A stretch of 64,000 bases of DNA, from NCBI GenBank assembly GCA_963801065.1, contig CAWDDG010000008.1, forward strand, positions 434,001 through 498,000, in the 5' to 3' direction. Under the pieces are notes generated by a model. It had not been told where the DNA came from, made no database searches, and saw nothing but the letters and a program-made list of their open reading frames with translations. Position 1 is the stretch's first letter. Each line of letters opens with the position of its first letter. Made by a program: the position numbers and the translations under genes. Of this stretch, positions 53,315 to 61,450 are shown one piece after another. This DNA is from CAWDDG01 sp963801065. Lineage in GTDB: Bacteria > Actinomycetota > Actinomycetes > Jiangellales > Jiangellaceae.

Positions 53315-53641
53315 ATGAGCCAGCCGCAGATGCGCGTGTCCATGCCCGACGAGCAGGTCCCTGGCGTGTTCGCGGACTTCGTGAGCGTGTGGCACACCGG
53401 CGACGTGTTCACCTTCGACTTCGCGGCGCTGGCACGGCCGCCAGCGGTGGTCGAGGGCGAAGACGGCAAGCCGGTCACCACGGCCCAGGCACAGATCGTC
53501 GCCCGGGTGCGGGTGCCGCCGAGCCAGGTCTTCGAGATCATGAAGGCGCTCGAGCGGCAACTCACCGCGTGGGAGCAGGAGACCGCAAGGCGCCCCAAGC
53601 CCTCCCCGCCGGGCGACACCGGCCAGGGCGGGTCGGGGTGA
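53315..53641 (+). CDS. DUF3467 family protein
   Basis: The 108-residue protein has the DUF3467 pattern RVSMPDEQVPGVFADFVSVW, DVFTFDFAAL, IVARVRVPPSQVFEIMKAL. The family is widespread but uncharacterised. ATG 53315 gives the natural N-terminus (SQPQMRVSMPDE); a TTG 15 bp upstream sits too near GGAGG. It is convergent with yidC. Confidence 0.85.
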   Translation: MSQPQMRVSMPDEQVPGVFADFVSVWHTGDVFTFDFAALARPPAVVEGEDGKPVTTAQAQIVARVRVPPSQVFEIMKALERQLTAWEQETARRPKPSPPGDTGQGGSG

Positions 53642-53666
53642 TCACGGCCGTTGATCACCGCGGGGC

Positions 53667-54365
53667 TCACTCTCGGCGCGCGATCACCCGCCTGAACAGT
53701 GCTCGTTCGGCGACGGTCCAGGCCGTGCTGACGAGCAGGTAGAGCCCGGCCGCGAGCGGCACGAATGCCGCAACCAGGATCGTGCCGTACGGCAGGAACC
53801 TCATCACCGTACGGCCCGGGACGTCGACGTCCAGCGGTGGGCTCAGCCGCCGCGAGAGCCAGGCCACGGCGCCGAGCAGGGCGAGCAGGCCGAGGAAGAC
53901 CAGCAGCCCCGGTCCGCCGGTAGAGGTCAGATGGGCGCCGAGCGGTACGCCTAACAGTGCTTGTGTGAGCAGGACGTTGCCCTGTCCGCCGATCTCCCGG
54001 ACGAGGAACAGCCCGTACAGGACGCTGAAGACCGGAGCCTGGGCGAGGGTGGGTAGGCAGCCGGCCAGTGGAGAGCTGCCCTGCTCCGCGTAAAGGGCGT
54101 TCATCTCCCGTCGTAGGCGTTCGGGGTTGCGGCGATGCCGGCGTTGAAGTTCCTGAAGCTTCGGACGCAGCCGGGCGCTCGCGTGCTCGCCGCGGGCTTG
54201 CGCGTAGCCCAGTGGTAGCAGGACGAGGCGAATGGTGAGAGTGACGAGAACGATCGCGGCTGCAGCGCTGGTAACGCCCAGGATCGGAGTCAGGACGGAG
54301 GTCAGGCCGGTGACGACGGCATAGAGCGCTTCGATGGCGGCGGCCAATGGGGGAAAGGAGTACAT
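53667..54365 (-). CDS. YidC/Oxa1 family membrane protein insertase
   Basis: The 232-residue protein begins MYSFPPLAAAIEAL and carries the YidC core: TIRLVLLPLGYAQARGEHAS (with the groove Arg), RPKLQELQRRHRRNPERLRR and LAGCLPTLAQAPVFSVLYGLF, with five hydrophobic segments. It is shorter than the housekeeping insertase and is next to DUF6412, so it is probably an accessory paralogue. ATG 54365; DUF6412 ends 73 bp upstream. Confidence 0.88.
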   Translation of the reverse strand: MYSFPPLAAAIEALYAVVTGLTSVLTPILGVTSAAAAIVLVTLTIRLVLLPLGYAQARGEHASARLRPKLQELQRRHRRNPERLRREMNALYAEQGSSPLAGCLPTLAQAPVFSVLYGLFLVREIGGQGNVLLTQALLGVPLGAHLTSTGGPGLLVFLGLLALLGAVAWLSRRLSPPLDVDVPGRTVMRFLPYGTILVAAFVPLAAGLYLLVSTAWTVAERALFRRVIARRE

Positions 54366-54438
54366 GGGTGAGCCCCTCGTCGCGGGAGAAGGTGGTCGAC
54401 GAGATGGACCGCGCAGCGACGGGCCAGGGAGCTCGTTG

Positions 54439-54726
54439 CTACGCAGTCCTGGGCGAAGGTGTGGGTGCTCGAGGCCGCGGACGTCCGGCGGCACCGGGAT
54501 CGCGCAGGCGCAGGAAGGGCGTGCGCTCGGCTCGGCGTCGGATCGAGCGGGCGTTCGTGCCGTCGGTCGTCGGCGGGAAGACGCGGCGGAAGACGACGCG
54601 CACAAGGAGGAGAGCGGCAGCGGTCAGGCTGGCCAACGCCAGCAGGACCGCCGGGCTGCTCGTGATACTGGTGGCCGCGCCGAGGCCGCCGATGAACGGC
54701 GCGAAGAGCAGGGCGACCAGTGGCAC
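54439..54726 (-). CDS. DUF6412 small membrane protein
   Basis: The 95-residue protein starts with GTG (PLVALLFAPFIGGLGAA), has two hydrophobic helices (PAVLLALASLTAAALLLVRV) and a basic Arg/Pro-rich tail, matching DUF6412. It precedes yidC on the same strand and likely forms an operon with it. It is divergent from imuA, so its promoter overlaps the LexA box region. Confidence 0.75.
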   Translation of the reverse strand: MPLVALLFAPFIGGLGAATSITSSPAVLLALASLTAAALLLVRVVFRRVFPPTTDGTNARSIRRRAERTPFLRLRDPGAAGRPRPRAPTPSPRTA

Positions 54727-54755
54727 GGGTCCAGCGTAGACCGGACTTGAATTGT

Positions 54756-54771
54756 TCGAACACTTGTTCGA
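54756..54771. promoter_or_regulatory. LexA (SOS) box of imuA
   Basis: TCGAACACTTGTTCGA is a perfect TCGAAC-N4-GTTCGA palindrome, the actinobacterial LexA site. It ends 10 bp before the imuA ATG and may also repress the divergent DUF6412-yidC unit. Confidence 0.9.
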
Positions 54772-54781
54772 TAGTGGAGAG

Positions 54782-55453
54782 ATGTCGGGCTCGGTGGTTT
54801 CTGCGGCGGTGGCCACCGAACGGCCGGGGGTGGAGGCTGATCTGCTGCCGGTGCTGCCCGCGTTGCGCAGCTTGGTGCCAGGGCTTCGACGTGGCCAGGT
54901 GGTGTCGGCGGTCGACGGCGTGGGTGCCTTGTCGTTGGCGCTGGTGGCGGGCAGATCCGCCGAAGGCGGGTGGTGTGCCGTGGTGGGCATGCCGGAGTGC
55001 GGTGTCCTGGCCGCGGCCGGGATGGGTGTGGACCCGGGGCGGCTGCTGTTGGTCGACGAACCGGGGGAGCGATGGCCCGAGGTGGTGGCCACCCTGCTGG
55101 GGGCGGTCGAGGTGGTGCTGCTCCGCCCGCCCGTCCGTCCGTCCACGGTCGAGACCCGGCGCCTGGCGGCCCATGCCCGCAGGTACGGCGCCGTCCTGGT
55201 GGTCGCGGGCACCTGGGAGGACGCACACCTGCGAATGCGGGTCGCCTCGTCGTTGTGGACCGGCCTGGGCGACGGCTACGGGCACCTGCGGGGGCGTCGG
55301 GTGCAGGTGGTCGTCGAGGGCAAAGGGCGTCCCCGGGCGGCCTGGCTGTGGCTTCCGGGTCCGGACGGCCGGGTCGCGACGGCGGATCTCGCTGCGGTCG
55401 AAACTGTCCAGCCCGCTGTGATGTCGGGGGTCCCGGTCGAGGTGGCCGGTTGA
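54782..55453 (+). CDS. imuA: ImuA-like SOS mutagenesis protein
   Basis: The 223-residue protein is a RecA-fold-like accessory of the actinobacterial mutasome (VEADLLPVLPALRSLVPGLRR, WCAVVGMPECGVLAAAGMGV, GRLLLVDEPG), without a canonical Walker A. It supports ImuB and DnaE2 in error-prone repair synthesis. ATG 54782 follows GGAGA. A perfect LexA box precedes it, and its TGA overlaps the TTG of imuB (TTGA), so the pair is SOS-induced and co-translated. Confidence 0.85.
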   Translation: MSGSVVSAAVATERPGVEADLLPVLPALRSLVPGLRRGQVVSAVDGVGALSLALVAGRSAEGGWCAVVGMPECGVLAAAGMGVDPGRLLLVDEPGERWPEVVATLLGAVEVVLLRPPVRPSTVETRRLAAHARRYGAVLVVAGTWEDAHLRMRVASSLWTGLGDGYGHLRGRRVQVVVEGKGRPRAAWLWLPGPDGRVATADLAAVETVQPAVMSGVPVEVAG

Positions 55454-57003
55454 GCTCGGCCCGCACATTGGTGGCGTGGTGTCCGGACTGGCCGGTCGTC
55501 GCGGTCGGTGCCGACGCCGCCACGCCGGCCGCGGCGGTGTCCGGCGGTCGTATCACGGCGTGCACGGCCGCTGCCCGCGAGTCCGGCGTCCGCCGGGGCC
55601 AGCGGCTGCGAGACGCCCAGCGGCACTGCCCAGGTCTGGCGGCGCACGCCGAGGACCCGGAGGGCGAGGCCCGGTGCTTCGAGCAGGTCGCGACGATGAT
55701 CGAGTCGTTCTGCCCCCGGGTCGAGGTGGTGCGCCCGGGGTTGTGTGCGGTCCCGGCGCGAGGTCCGGCACGGTACTTCGGCGGTGAGCAGGTGCTGGTC
55801 GACCTGATCCGGGAGGCGGTGGTGGGGCGCGGGTTCGAATGCGCGGTCGGTGTGGCCGACGGCGTGTTCGCGGCGATTCTGGCCGCCCGCGAAGGTCCAG
55901 CGGGCGTGGTGGTCCCGGCGGGCGAGGCGGCGCAGTTTCTCGCTCCGCGCCCGGTCTCGGCGCTGGGAGTGGCCCGGACGCTGCCGGACCTCGACCTGGT
56001 GGGCCTGCTGGGCCGGTTGGGTGTCCGTACCCTCGGCGAGTTCGCAGCGCTACCGGCCGGCGACGTGCTGACCCGGTTCGGTGTCGACGGCGCTGTGGCG
56101 CACCGGCTGGCCGGCGGTCTCGAGCCCCGTCCGCCCGCAACCCGTCCGCCAGGAGAAGACCTGGCCGCGGTGATGACGCTCGACCCTCCGGTCGAGCAGT
56201 CCGAACCGGTGGTCTTCGCCGCCAAGAGCCTCGCGGACCAGCTCCACGCTGACCTCGCCAGCCGTGGGCTGGCCTGTGTGCGCGTGGAGGTCGAGGTGGC
56301 GACCGAGGACGGGCGCAGCCGCTCGCGGCTGTGGCGGCACGACGGCCTGCTGTCGTCGACGGCGGTGGCCGAGAGGGTGCGCTGGCAGCTCGATGCCTGG
56401 CGAACCGAATCGCCAGGCTCTCCCGACGCGCTCATCGGCGGAGTGGTACTGCTGCGGCTGGCTCCCGACCAGGTGGTCGTCGATGGCGGCCGACAGCTCG
56501 CGCTGTGGGGGCAGGGCGTGGTCGATGACCGGGTCGAGCGGGTGGCGGCGCGCCTGCAGGCCATGCTCGGGCATGCGGCGGTGACCACGCCGATGTTCGC
56601 CGGGGGGCGTGGTCCTGGCGAGCGGGTCCTGCGGGTGCCGTGGGGGGACCGGCTGGAGGCCCGCCTGCCCGCTGAAGGACCCTGGCCGGGTCGGGTGCCT
56701 TCGCCGGCCCCCGCGGTGGTGCCCCCCTCGCCGGTGCCTGCCGTCGTGACCGATGTAGCCGGGTGCCCGGTCACCGTCAGCGGGCGCTGCGAGGTCTCGG
56801 CACCACCTGCCTGGCTCGCGGTCGACGGCGGTCCTGCGTCGGCTGTGACGGGCTGGACCGGGCCGTGGCCAGTTGTCGAGCACTGGTGGGACGCCGTTCT
56901 GGCCCGCCGGTCTGCCCGCTTCCAGGTGTCTACGAACGACGGCCGCGCGTGGCTGCTCGCCGTGACTCGCGGCCGGTGGCAAGTGGAGGCTATGTACGAC
57001 TGA
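55450..57003 (+). CDS. imuB: ImuB, Y-family polymerase-like mutasome protein
   Basis: The 517-residue protein has the Y-family layout (ARTLVAWCPDWPVVAVGADA, VRRGQRLRDAQRHCPGLAAH, RPVSALGVARTLPDLDLVG finger/palm and little-finger domains) but lacks the catalytic acidic pair expected near VDFDA/SxDE, as in ImuB, which tethers DnaE2 to the clamp. TTG 55450 overlaps imuA's stop. The C-terminal 60 residues (WTGPWPVVEHWWDAVLARRS) are conserved in ImuB. Its last 14 bp overlap the convergent membrane gene. Confidence 0.9.
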   Translation: MSSARTLVAWCPDWPVVAVGADAATPAAAVSGGRITACTAAARESGVRRGQRLRDAQRHCPGLAAHAEDPEGEARCFEQVATMIESFCPRVEVVRPGLCAVPARGPARYFGGEQVLVDLIREAVVGRGFECAVGVADGVFAAILAAREGPAGVVVPAGEAAQFLAPRPVSALGVARTLPDLDLVGLLGRLGVRTLGEFAALPAGDVLTRFGVDGAVAHRLAGGLEPRPPATRPPGEDLAAVMTLDPPVEQSEPVVFAAKSLADQLHADLASRGLACVRVEVEVATEDGRSRSRLWRHDGLLSSTAVAERVRWQLDAWRTESPGSPDALIGGVVLLRLAPDQVVVDGGRQLALWGQGVVDDRVERVAARLQAMLGHAAVTTPMFAGGRGPGERVLRVPWGDRLEARLPAEGPWPGRVPSPAPAVVPPSPVPAVVTDVAGCPVTVSGRCEVSAPPAWLAVDGGPASAVTGWTGPWPVVEHWWDAVLARRSARFQVSTNDGRAWLLAVTRGRWQVEAMYD

Positions 57004-57712
57004 GGCGACTCATCAGAACGTCGGCGTGCTCGTGGTGGTCATGGGTGTGTCTCATCGTTATCACGTCGGATGGGCGGGTGAACAGCAGCCGGTACAACCC
57101 GGCGCGGTGGAAGTAGACGTTGCCGACGACCTGCAGGGCGAGGAACAGTACGGCCCAGAGGACGCCGTTGAAGCCGGGTACGACGTCGACCGGCAAGGTG
57201 TAGGCGGTGACGACGCGGACCGCGGCGTCGGCCAGCAGCGTCACCCCCCAGATCACGGTGACGACGCGCCAGACCCTTCGGAACATCGGCTCTGTGTCCC
57301 ACAGCACGTCCCAGTCGCGGCCGGCGGCCGTCATCGGCTCCAGCAACGGCCGGCCGAAGGTCAGGCCCGCGGGCCGGTCCGCCCAGCGCAGGCTGCCGAG
57401 GAACCACACTGCGCAGAGCGCCGTGAGCAGGCCGTCCTTGGCAAGCAGGAACCTCGGGCTACCGTTCACCAGCGTGAGGGCGAAGGCCAGCACGGTGAGC
57501 GCGGCGAACATCGAGCCGACACCGTCGGGCTTCCGGGTGCGGACCACCAGACCCACAAGACCAGCGACACCGGCTGTGGCCACCAGCAGCAGGGCGAGTC
57601 TCGCGTCGATGCCAAGTGCGCGCAGCAGGTAGTAACCGGCCACCGGTGCGACCAGACCCCAGGCCAGGCTGCCGGCCATCCGGGCCAGCCCGGCGAACCG
57701 TCCGGTCAGCAT
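56990..57712 (-). CDS. VC0807-like membrane protein
   Basis: The 240-residue protein has six or so helices (GLVAPVAGYYLLRAL, LALLLVATAGVAGLVGLVV, VWRVVTVIWGVTLLADAAV, VLFLALQVVGNVYF) and a His-rich end (RHTHDHHEHAD). I recall VC0807-type proteins with this pattern; function unknown. ATG 57712 shares a base with the TetR stop (TGATG), so TetR and this protein are co-translated and probably form a repressor-target operon. A His-rich tail could bind metal. Confidence 0.7.
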   Translation of the reverse strand: MLTGRFAGLARMAGSLAWGLVAPVAGYYLLRALGIDARLALLLVATAGVAGLVGLVVRTRKPDGVGSMFAALTVLAFALTLVNGSPRFLLAKDGLLTALCAVWFLGSLRWADRPAGLTFGRPLLEPMTAAGRDWDVLWDTEPMFRRVWRVVTVIWGVTLLADAAVRVVTAYTLPVDVVPGFNGVLWAVLFLALQVVGNVYFHRAGLYRLLFTRPSDVITMRHTHDHHEHADVLMSRLSRT

Positions 57713-58314
57713 CACGACATCCGGCTGCCGAGGTCGAAGACTTTTGCCAGCTCCGCGGCGTACGCCGACGGGTCCAGGTCCGGGTGTGCCTCGAGCAACA
57801 GCTGCACGCCTTCCAGGGAGCGCTGGACCGCCGACGCGACCACCCGGACGTCGAAGTCCCGGAAGGCGCCGGACAGCTGTCCGTCTGCGAGGATCTGCTC
57901 CAGAGGCGAAAGCGCCTGGCGCGCGTCGGTGGCGTCGTACTTCAGTCCGCCGTTGAGGACGATCTCGAGCAGCGCCTTCATCTCGGCGCGGTGGCCGGCG
58001 ATGAACCCGACCGTCCCGGTGATGTAGGCCCGCAGCCGGCCCGCCGGAGTCGTCTCCGCGCCGACGACCGCGGTCATGAACTCGCCGATCCGGCGCAGCA
58101 CCGTCGCGGCGACCTGCGCGATCAGGTCGTCCTTGCCGGCGAAGTGGTACGAGATCAGGCCGGTGCTGCTCAGGCCCGCGCGCCTGGCGATCTGGGCGAA
58201 CGACGTCCGGGCGTATCCGGCCTCGGCGATGGTCTGAATGGCCGCGTCGACGATCTGTGACTGGCGAGCCGTCTCGGTGATCGTCGGACCGGATCGTCGG
58301 GTCTTTGCTTGCAT
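57712..58314 (-). CDS. TetR family transcriptional regulator
   Basis: The 200-residue protein has a TetR helix-turn-helix (IVDAAIQTIAEAGYARTSFA, ARRAGLSSTGLISYHFAGK) and a ligand domain. It lies in a two-gene operon with the VC0807-like protein. ATG 58314 sits inside a 36-bp palindrome, so the protein likely represses its own operon by blocking initiation. Confidence 0.92.
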   Translation of the reverse strand: MQAKTRRSGPTITETARQSQIVDAAIQTIAEAGYARTSFAQIARRAGLSSTGLISYHFAGKDDLIAQVAATVLRRIGEFMTAVVGAETTPAGRLRAYITGTVGFIAGHRAEMKALLEIVLNGGLKYDATDARQALSPLEQILADGQLSGAFRDFDVRVVASAVQRSLEGVQLLLEAHPDLDPSAYAAELAKVFDLGSRMS

Positions 58315-58340
58315 GAGCTAAATTTAGCTCACACAAGCAA
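58305..58340. promoter_or_regulatory. TetR operator over the start codon
   Basis: A perfect 18-bp palindrome TGAGCTAAATTTAGCTCA (58314-58331) is flanked symmetrically by TTGCTTG and CAAGCAA, making a 36-bp imperfect dyad centred at 58322.5. It covers the ATG of the TetR gene. The AT-rich core stands out in this GC-rich region. Confidence 0.85.
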
Positions 58341-58520
58341 ATCCGTCGACGTCTTTGCGCCGTGACGACGACGGCGTTGTGATCGAGGCGAATCCAAATC
58401 CGATGACCGACTCGGCACAGCGCGAGTGCCAAGTGGGGGCGCCGGGCTGGACATGCGCGGGCATGTGGTCCCGTCACGCCTCCGTTCCGCGTTCTCCACA
58501 GGCCTGTTCTGGAGGGGTGT

Positions 58521-59653
58521 GCGGACTCAACCGGCTGTTGCAGCGAGCGTGGTCAGGAGCGCTTGGGTTGGAGTCTGCCAGTCCAGCGTGCGTCGTGGCC
58601 GGGTGTTGAGCCTGTGGGCGATGTGGTCGCAGTCGGCTTGGGTGAGGTGGCGTAGGTCGGCGCCTTTGGGCCAGTACTGGCGCAGCAGGCCGTTGGTGTT
58701 CTCGTTGGTGCCGCGTTGCCAGGGGCTGTGCGGGTCGCAGAAGTAGACGATGACGCCGGTGGCGATGCTGAACTCGGCGTGGTAGGCCATTTCGCTGCCG
58801 CGGTCGTAGGTCAGCGATTGGCGCAGGGTGGCGGGCAGGGTGCCGATCAGGCGGATGAGTTGGTCGCGGGCCAGGTCGGCGGTGTGCCGATCCGGCAGCG
58901 GGGCGAGCAGCACGTATCGGGAGCACCGTTCGACCAGGGTGAGGACGGCGCCCTGGCCGGTGCGGCCGAGGAGCAGGTCGCCTTCCCAGTGACCGGGCAC
59001 GGCCCGGTCGTTGATGCTGGCCGGCCGGGCGGAGATCGGGATGGGCGCCAGGATCGGCCCGTGCCGGCGTCCGGTGCCGCCGCGGGGTTTGCGCCTGCTG
59101 CGCCCGGTGCGCAGGTGCGCGGTCAGCTCCCGGCGCAGCTGACCGCGGGTCTGCACGAACAGGGTGTGGTAGATCGTCTCGTGGCTGGCCCGCATGCCCG
59201 GCTGGTCGGGATACATCCTTGGCAGCATCGCCGCGATCTGCTGCGGGGACCAGTCCCGGCGCAGCAGATCGGTCACAACCTGCCACAGCCGCGGATCGGA
59301 CAGCCGGCGCTTCTTCGGTCGCCGGGCCCGTGCGGTGGCCTTCCGCTGCGCAGTATCGGCTCGGTAGCAGTACCGGTAGGCGGCCAGCTGCCGCCGCCGC
59401 GGGGTGTGCCGCAGCGGTGAGCTCGGCCCGTGCCACCAGTTGTGGTTCCGCGTCAGCTCCCGGCAGATCGTCGACGGCGACCGGCCCACCGCGGCCGCGA
59501 TCTGCCGCTGCGTCATGCCAGCCACCAAGCAGTTCTCGATCACCCGGCGCTCGCCCACGCCAAGCCGCTTCCCCGGCATTGCGAACCTCCCAACCTCGAG
59601 ATCACCACCCCTTCCCAGCCCCTTGATCAATTGCAACCACCGGTGGAAACCGC
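58521..59653 (-). mobile_element. IS30 family insertion sequence
   Basis: A 1133-bp element bounded by 22-bp imperfect inverted repeats: left at 58521-58542 starting GCGGACTCAACCGG, right at 59632-59653 ending GGTGGAAACCGC, with 17 of 22 positions matching. It contains one intact transposase gene. Target-site duplications of 2-3 bp are not obvious. Its right end is 30 bp from the LexA box of the DUF222-HNH gene. Confidence 0.85.
58527..59579 (-). CDS. IS30 transposase
   Basis: The 350-residue enzyme starts MPGKRLGVGERRVIENCLVA with an HTH (MTQRQIAAAVGRSPSTICREL) and has the DDE catalytic residues in GHWEGDLLLG, LTYDRGSEM and NENTNGLLRQYWPKG, the IS30 hallmarks. ATG 59579 is the family start. 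It appears intact, so the element may be active. Confidence 0.93.
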   Translation of the reverse strand: MPGKRLGVGERRVIENCLVAGMTQRQIAAAVGRSPSTICRELTRNHNWWHGPSSPLRHTPRRRQLAAYRYCYRADTAQRKATARARRPKKRRLSDPRLWQVVTDLLRRDWSPQQIAAMLPRMYPDQPGMRASHETIYHTLFVQTRGQLRRELTAHLRTGRSRRKPRGGTGRRHGPILAPIPISARPASINDRAVPGHWEGDLLLGRTGQGAVLTLVERCSRYVLLAPLPDRHTADLARDQLIRLIGTLPATLRQSLTYDRGSEMAYHAEFSIATGVIVYFCDPHSPWQRGTNENTNGLLRQYWPKGADLRHLTQADCDHIAHRLNTRPRRTLDWQTPTQALLTTLAATAG

Positions 59654-59683
59654 CGTGGTCAGTGTCGGTGGGTGCCGGTATGC

Positions 59684-59699
59684 TCGAACACATGTTCGA
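59684..59699. promoter_or_regulatory. LexA (SOS) box of the DUF222-HNH gene
   Basis: TCGAACACATGTTCGA is a second perfect LexA palindrome. It overlaps the ATG at 59692, so LexA would block transcription or initiation directly. It matches the box before imuA in all arm positions. Confidence 0.88.
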
Positions 59700-61440
59700 A
59701 CCTGGAGCGGATGGGGTGCCCGGTGGCGGCGCTGGTGCCGACTACGGCTACCTGGAGCCGTTGGCGCCGGGGGCGGTGGATCCGGTGCGGCTGGCCGCGC
59801 TGGTGGAGGGGTTCGACGCCGGCGGTGCGCTGCTGGATCCGGAGGAGTTCGCGCTGTATGGCCCGGAGCCCGGCGTGGACCCGCTCGAGTTGTTCGGTCC
59901 TCCCGAGGCGACGCTGGTGGGTGCTGAGCCCGGGCGGGGTTCTGGTGCGGCGGGATCGACGCCGGGCCGGCATCCGGCACCGCCGAACCCGGCCTCGTTC
60001 GGCTGCGCTCTTCATGGCAGCGATGGTCCGGTGGAGCCGGCGGTGTTGGTGCCGGCGGGGGTGCCGGGGCTGGAGGACATGGCGCCGGGTCCGGCGCTGG
60101 CTGGGGTGCTGGAGGCGGTGGATCTGTCGACGGTGGGGGCGTATGAGGTGGTGGAGGCGGTGGCCGGGTGGCAGCGGATCGCGTCCTGGGCGGCGGCCGG
60201 GCAGGCGGCCGCGATCGCCGAGCTGGCCCGGCGGGCGGAGATGCGGCCGGTCGGTGAACGGCGTGCGAGATCGAGTCGATGTCGGCGCGGCGGGTGACCG
60301 GGATGGAGGTGGCGGCCCGGCTGTGCGTGACCCCGGCGGCCGGGGAGAGTCTGGTGGCCCGGTCGCTGTGCCTGACCCAGATGCTGCCGGGCACCCGGGC
60401 GGCGTTGGCCGCGGGCCGGATCGACCTGCGGCGGGCCGAGGTCATCGCCGACGAGTTGGGCCGGCACGACCCGGAGGTGGCCCGGCTGGTCGAGGCCGAC
60501 GTGCTGGGCCGGGCCGAGCGGCTGACCGCCCCCCGGCTGCGGCAGGCGGTCAAGCGGGCGCTGCACCGGCGGCTGCCGGCGACCGATGGAGCAGCGCCGC
60601 GAGGACGCCGCCTCGACGCGGCGGGTGCAGATCACCCCGGCCGCCGACGGGATGGCCTGGCTGGAGGCCTACCTGCCGGCCGAGGACGCCGCCGCGGTCG
60701 GGGCCGCCATCGAGGCCGCCGCGGCGGCGATGAGACGCGGCACCCCCGACGAGGGCGCACGATGGGCCAGCGGCGCGCCGACGCGCTGGCCCAGATGGGC
60801 TGGATCGCGCTGTCCACCGGCCGGCTGGGCGGCTGCCCCTGTGGGCTACGCCTGGACGACCGGCACCGGCGGCCGGTCGCGGTCGAGGTCACCGTCGCGG
60901 CCAGCACCCTGCTCGGGCTGGACGACGACCCCGGCCAGCTGGCCGGCTACGGCCCGATCCCGGCCTCGGTGGCCCGCCGGCTCGCCACCGAGGGGACCTG
61001 GCGGCGGCTGCTCACCGACCCGGTGTCGGGCGCGGTGCTCGACTACGGGCGCACCCGCTACCAGCCGCCGCAGGACCTGGTCGACCACCTGGTGGCCCGG
61101 GACCGGACCTGCCGCTGGCCCGGCTGCGACCGCCCGGCCGGCGGCTGCGAAACCGACCACACGCTGCGCTACCCGGCCGGGCCCACCGCGGCCGGCAACC
61201 TCGGCCCGTTCTGCAAGGCCCACCACATCGGCAAGCACCACAGCCGATGGCGGGTCCGACAACCCGAGCCCGGCCGATTCCAGTGGATCAGCCCCACCGG
61301 ACACCTCTACACCGTCGAACCCGAACCGGTCGGCCCGATCCCCAGCGATCCCCGAGCCGATCCCGCCCGAGCCGATCCCGCCCGAGCCGAGTCCGGCCCG
61401 AGCCGGTCCAACCCGAGCCACCCCCGTTCTGAACCGCGGC
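59692..61440 (+). pseudogene. DUF222/HNH endonuclease (13E12-type), frameshifted
   Basis: Four consecutive segments alternate between two frames. They are MFEPGADGVPGGGAGADYGY... to about 60262; SARRVTGMEVAARLC... to about 60590; EQRREDAASTRRVQITPAAD... to about 60770; then QRRADALAQMGWIALSTGRL... with the HNH part CRWPGCDRPAGG, CETDHTLRYPAGP and NLGPFCKAHH. Three frameshifts inactivate the gene, and the last frame has no stop before dnaE2. 13E12-type HNH proteins are repeated in actinobacterial genomes and often SOS-regulated. Confidence 0.85.
61352..61388 (+). repeat. 15-bp tandem repeat in HNH tail
   Basis: CGAGCCGATCCCGCC occurs twice with a partial third copy, encoding RADPA repeats at the end of the HNH pseudogene. 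Confidence 0.7.
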
Positions 61441-61450
61441 TGAGACGATC

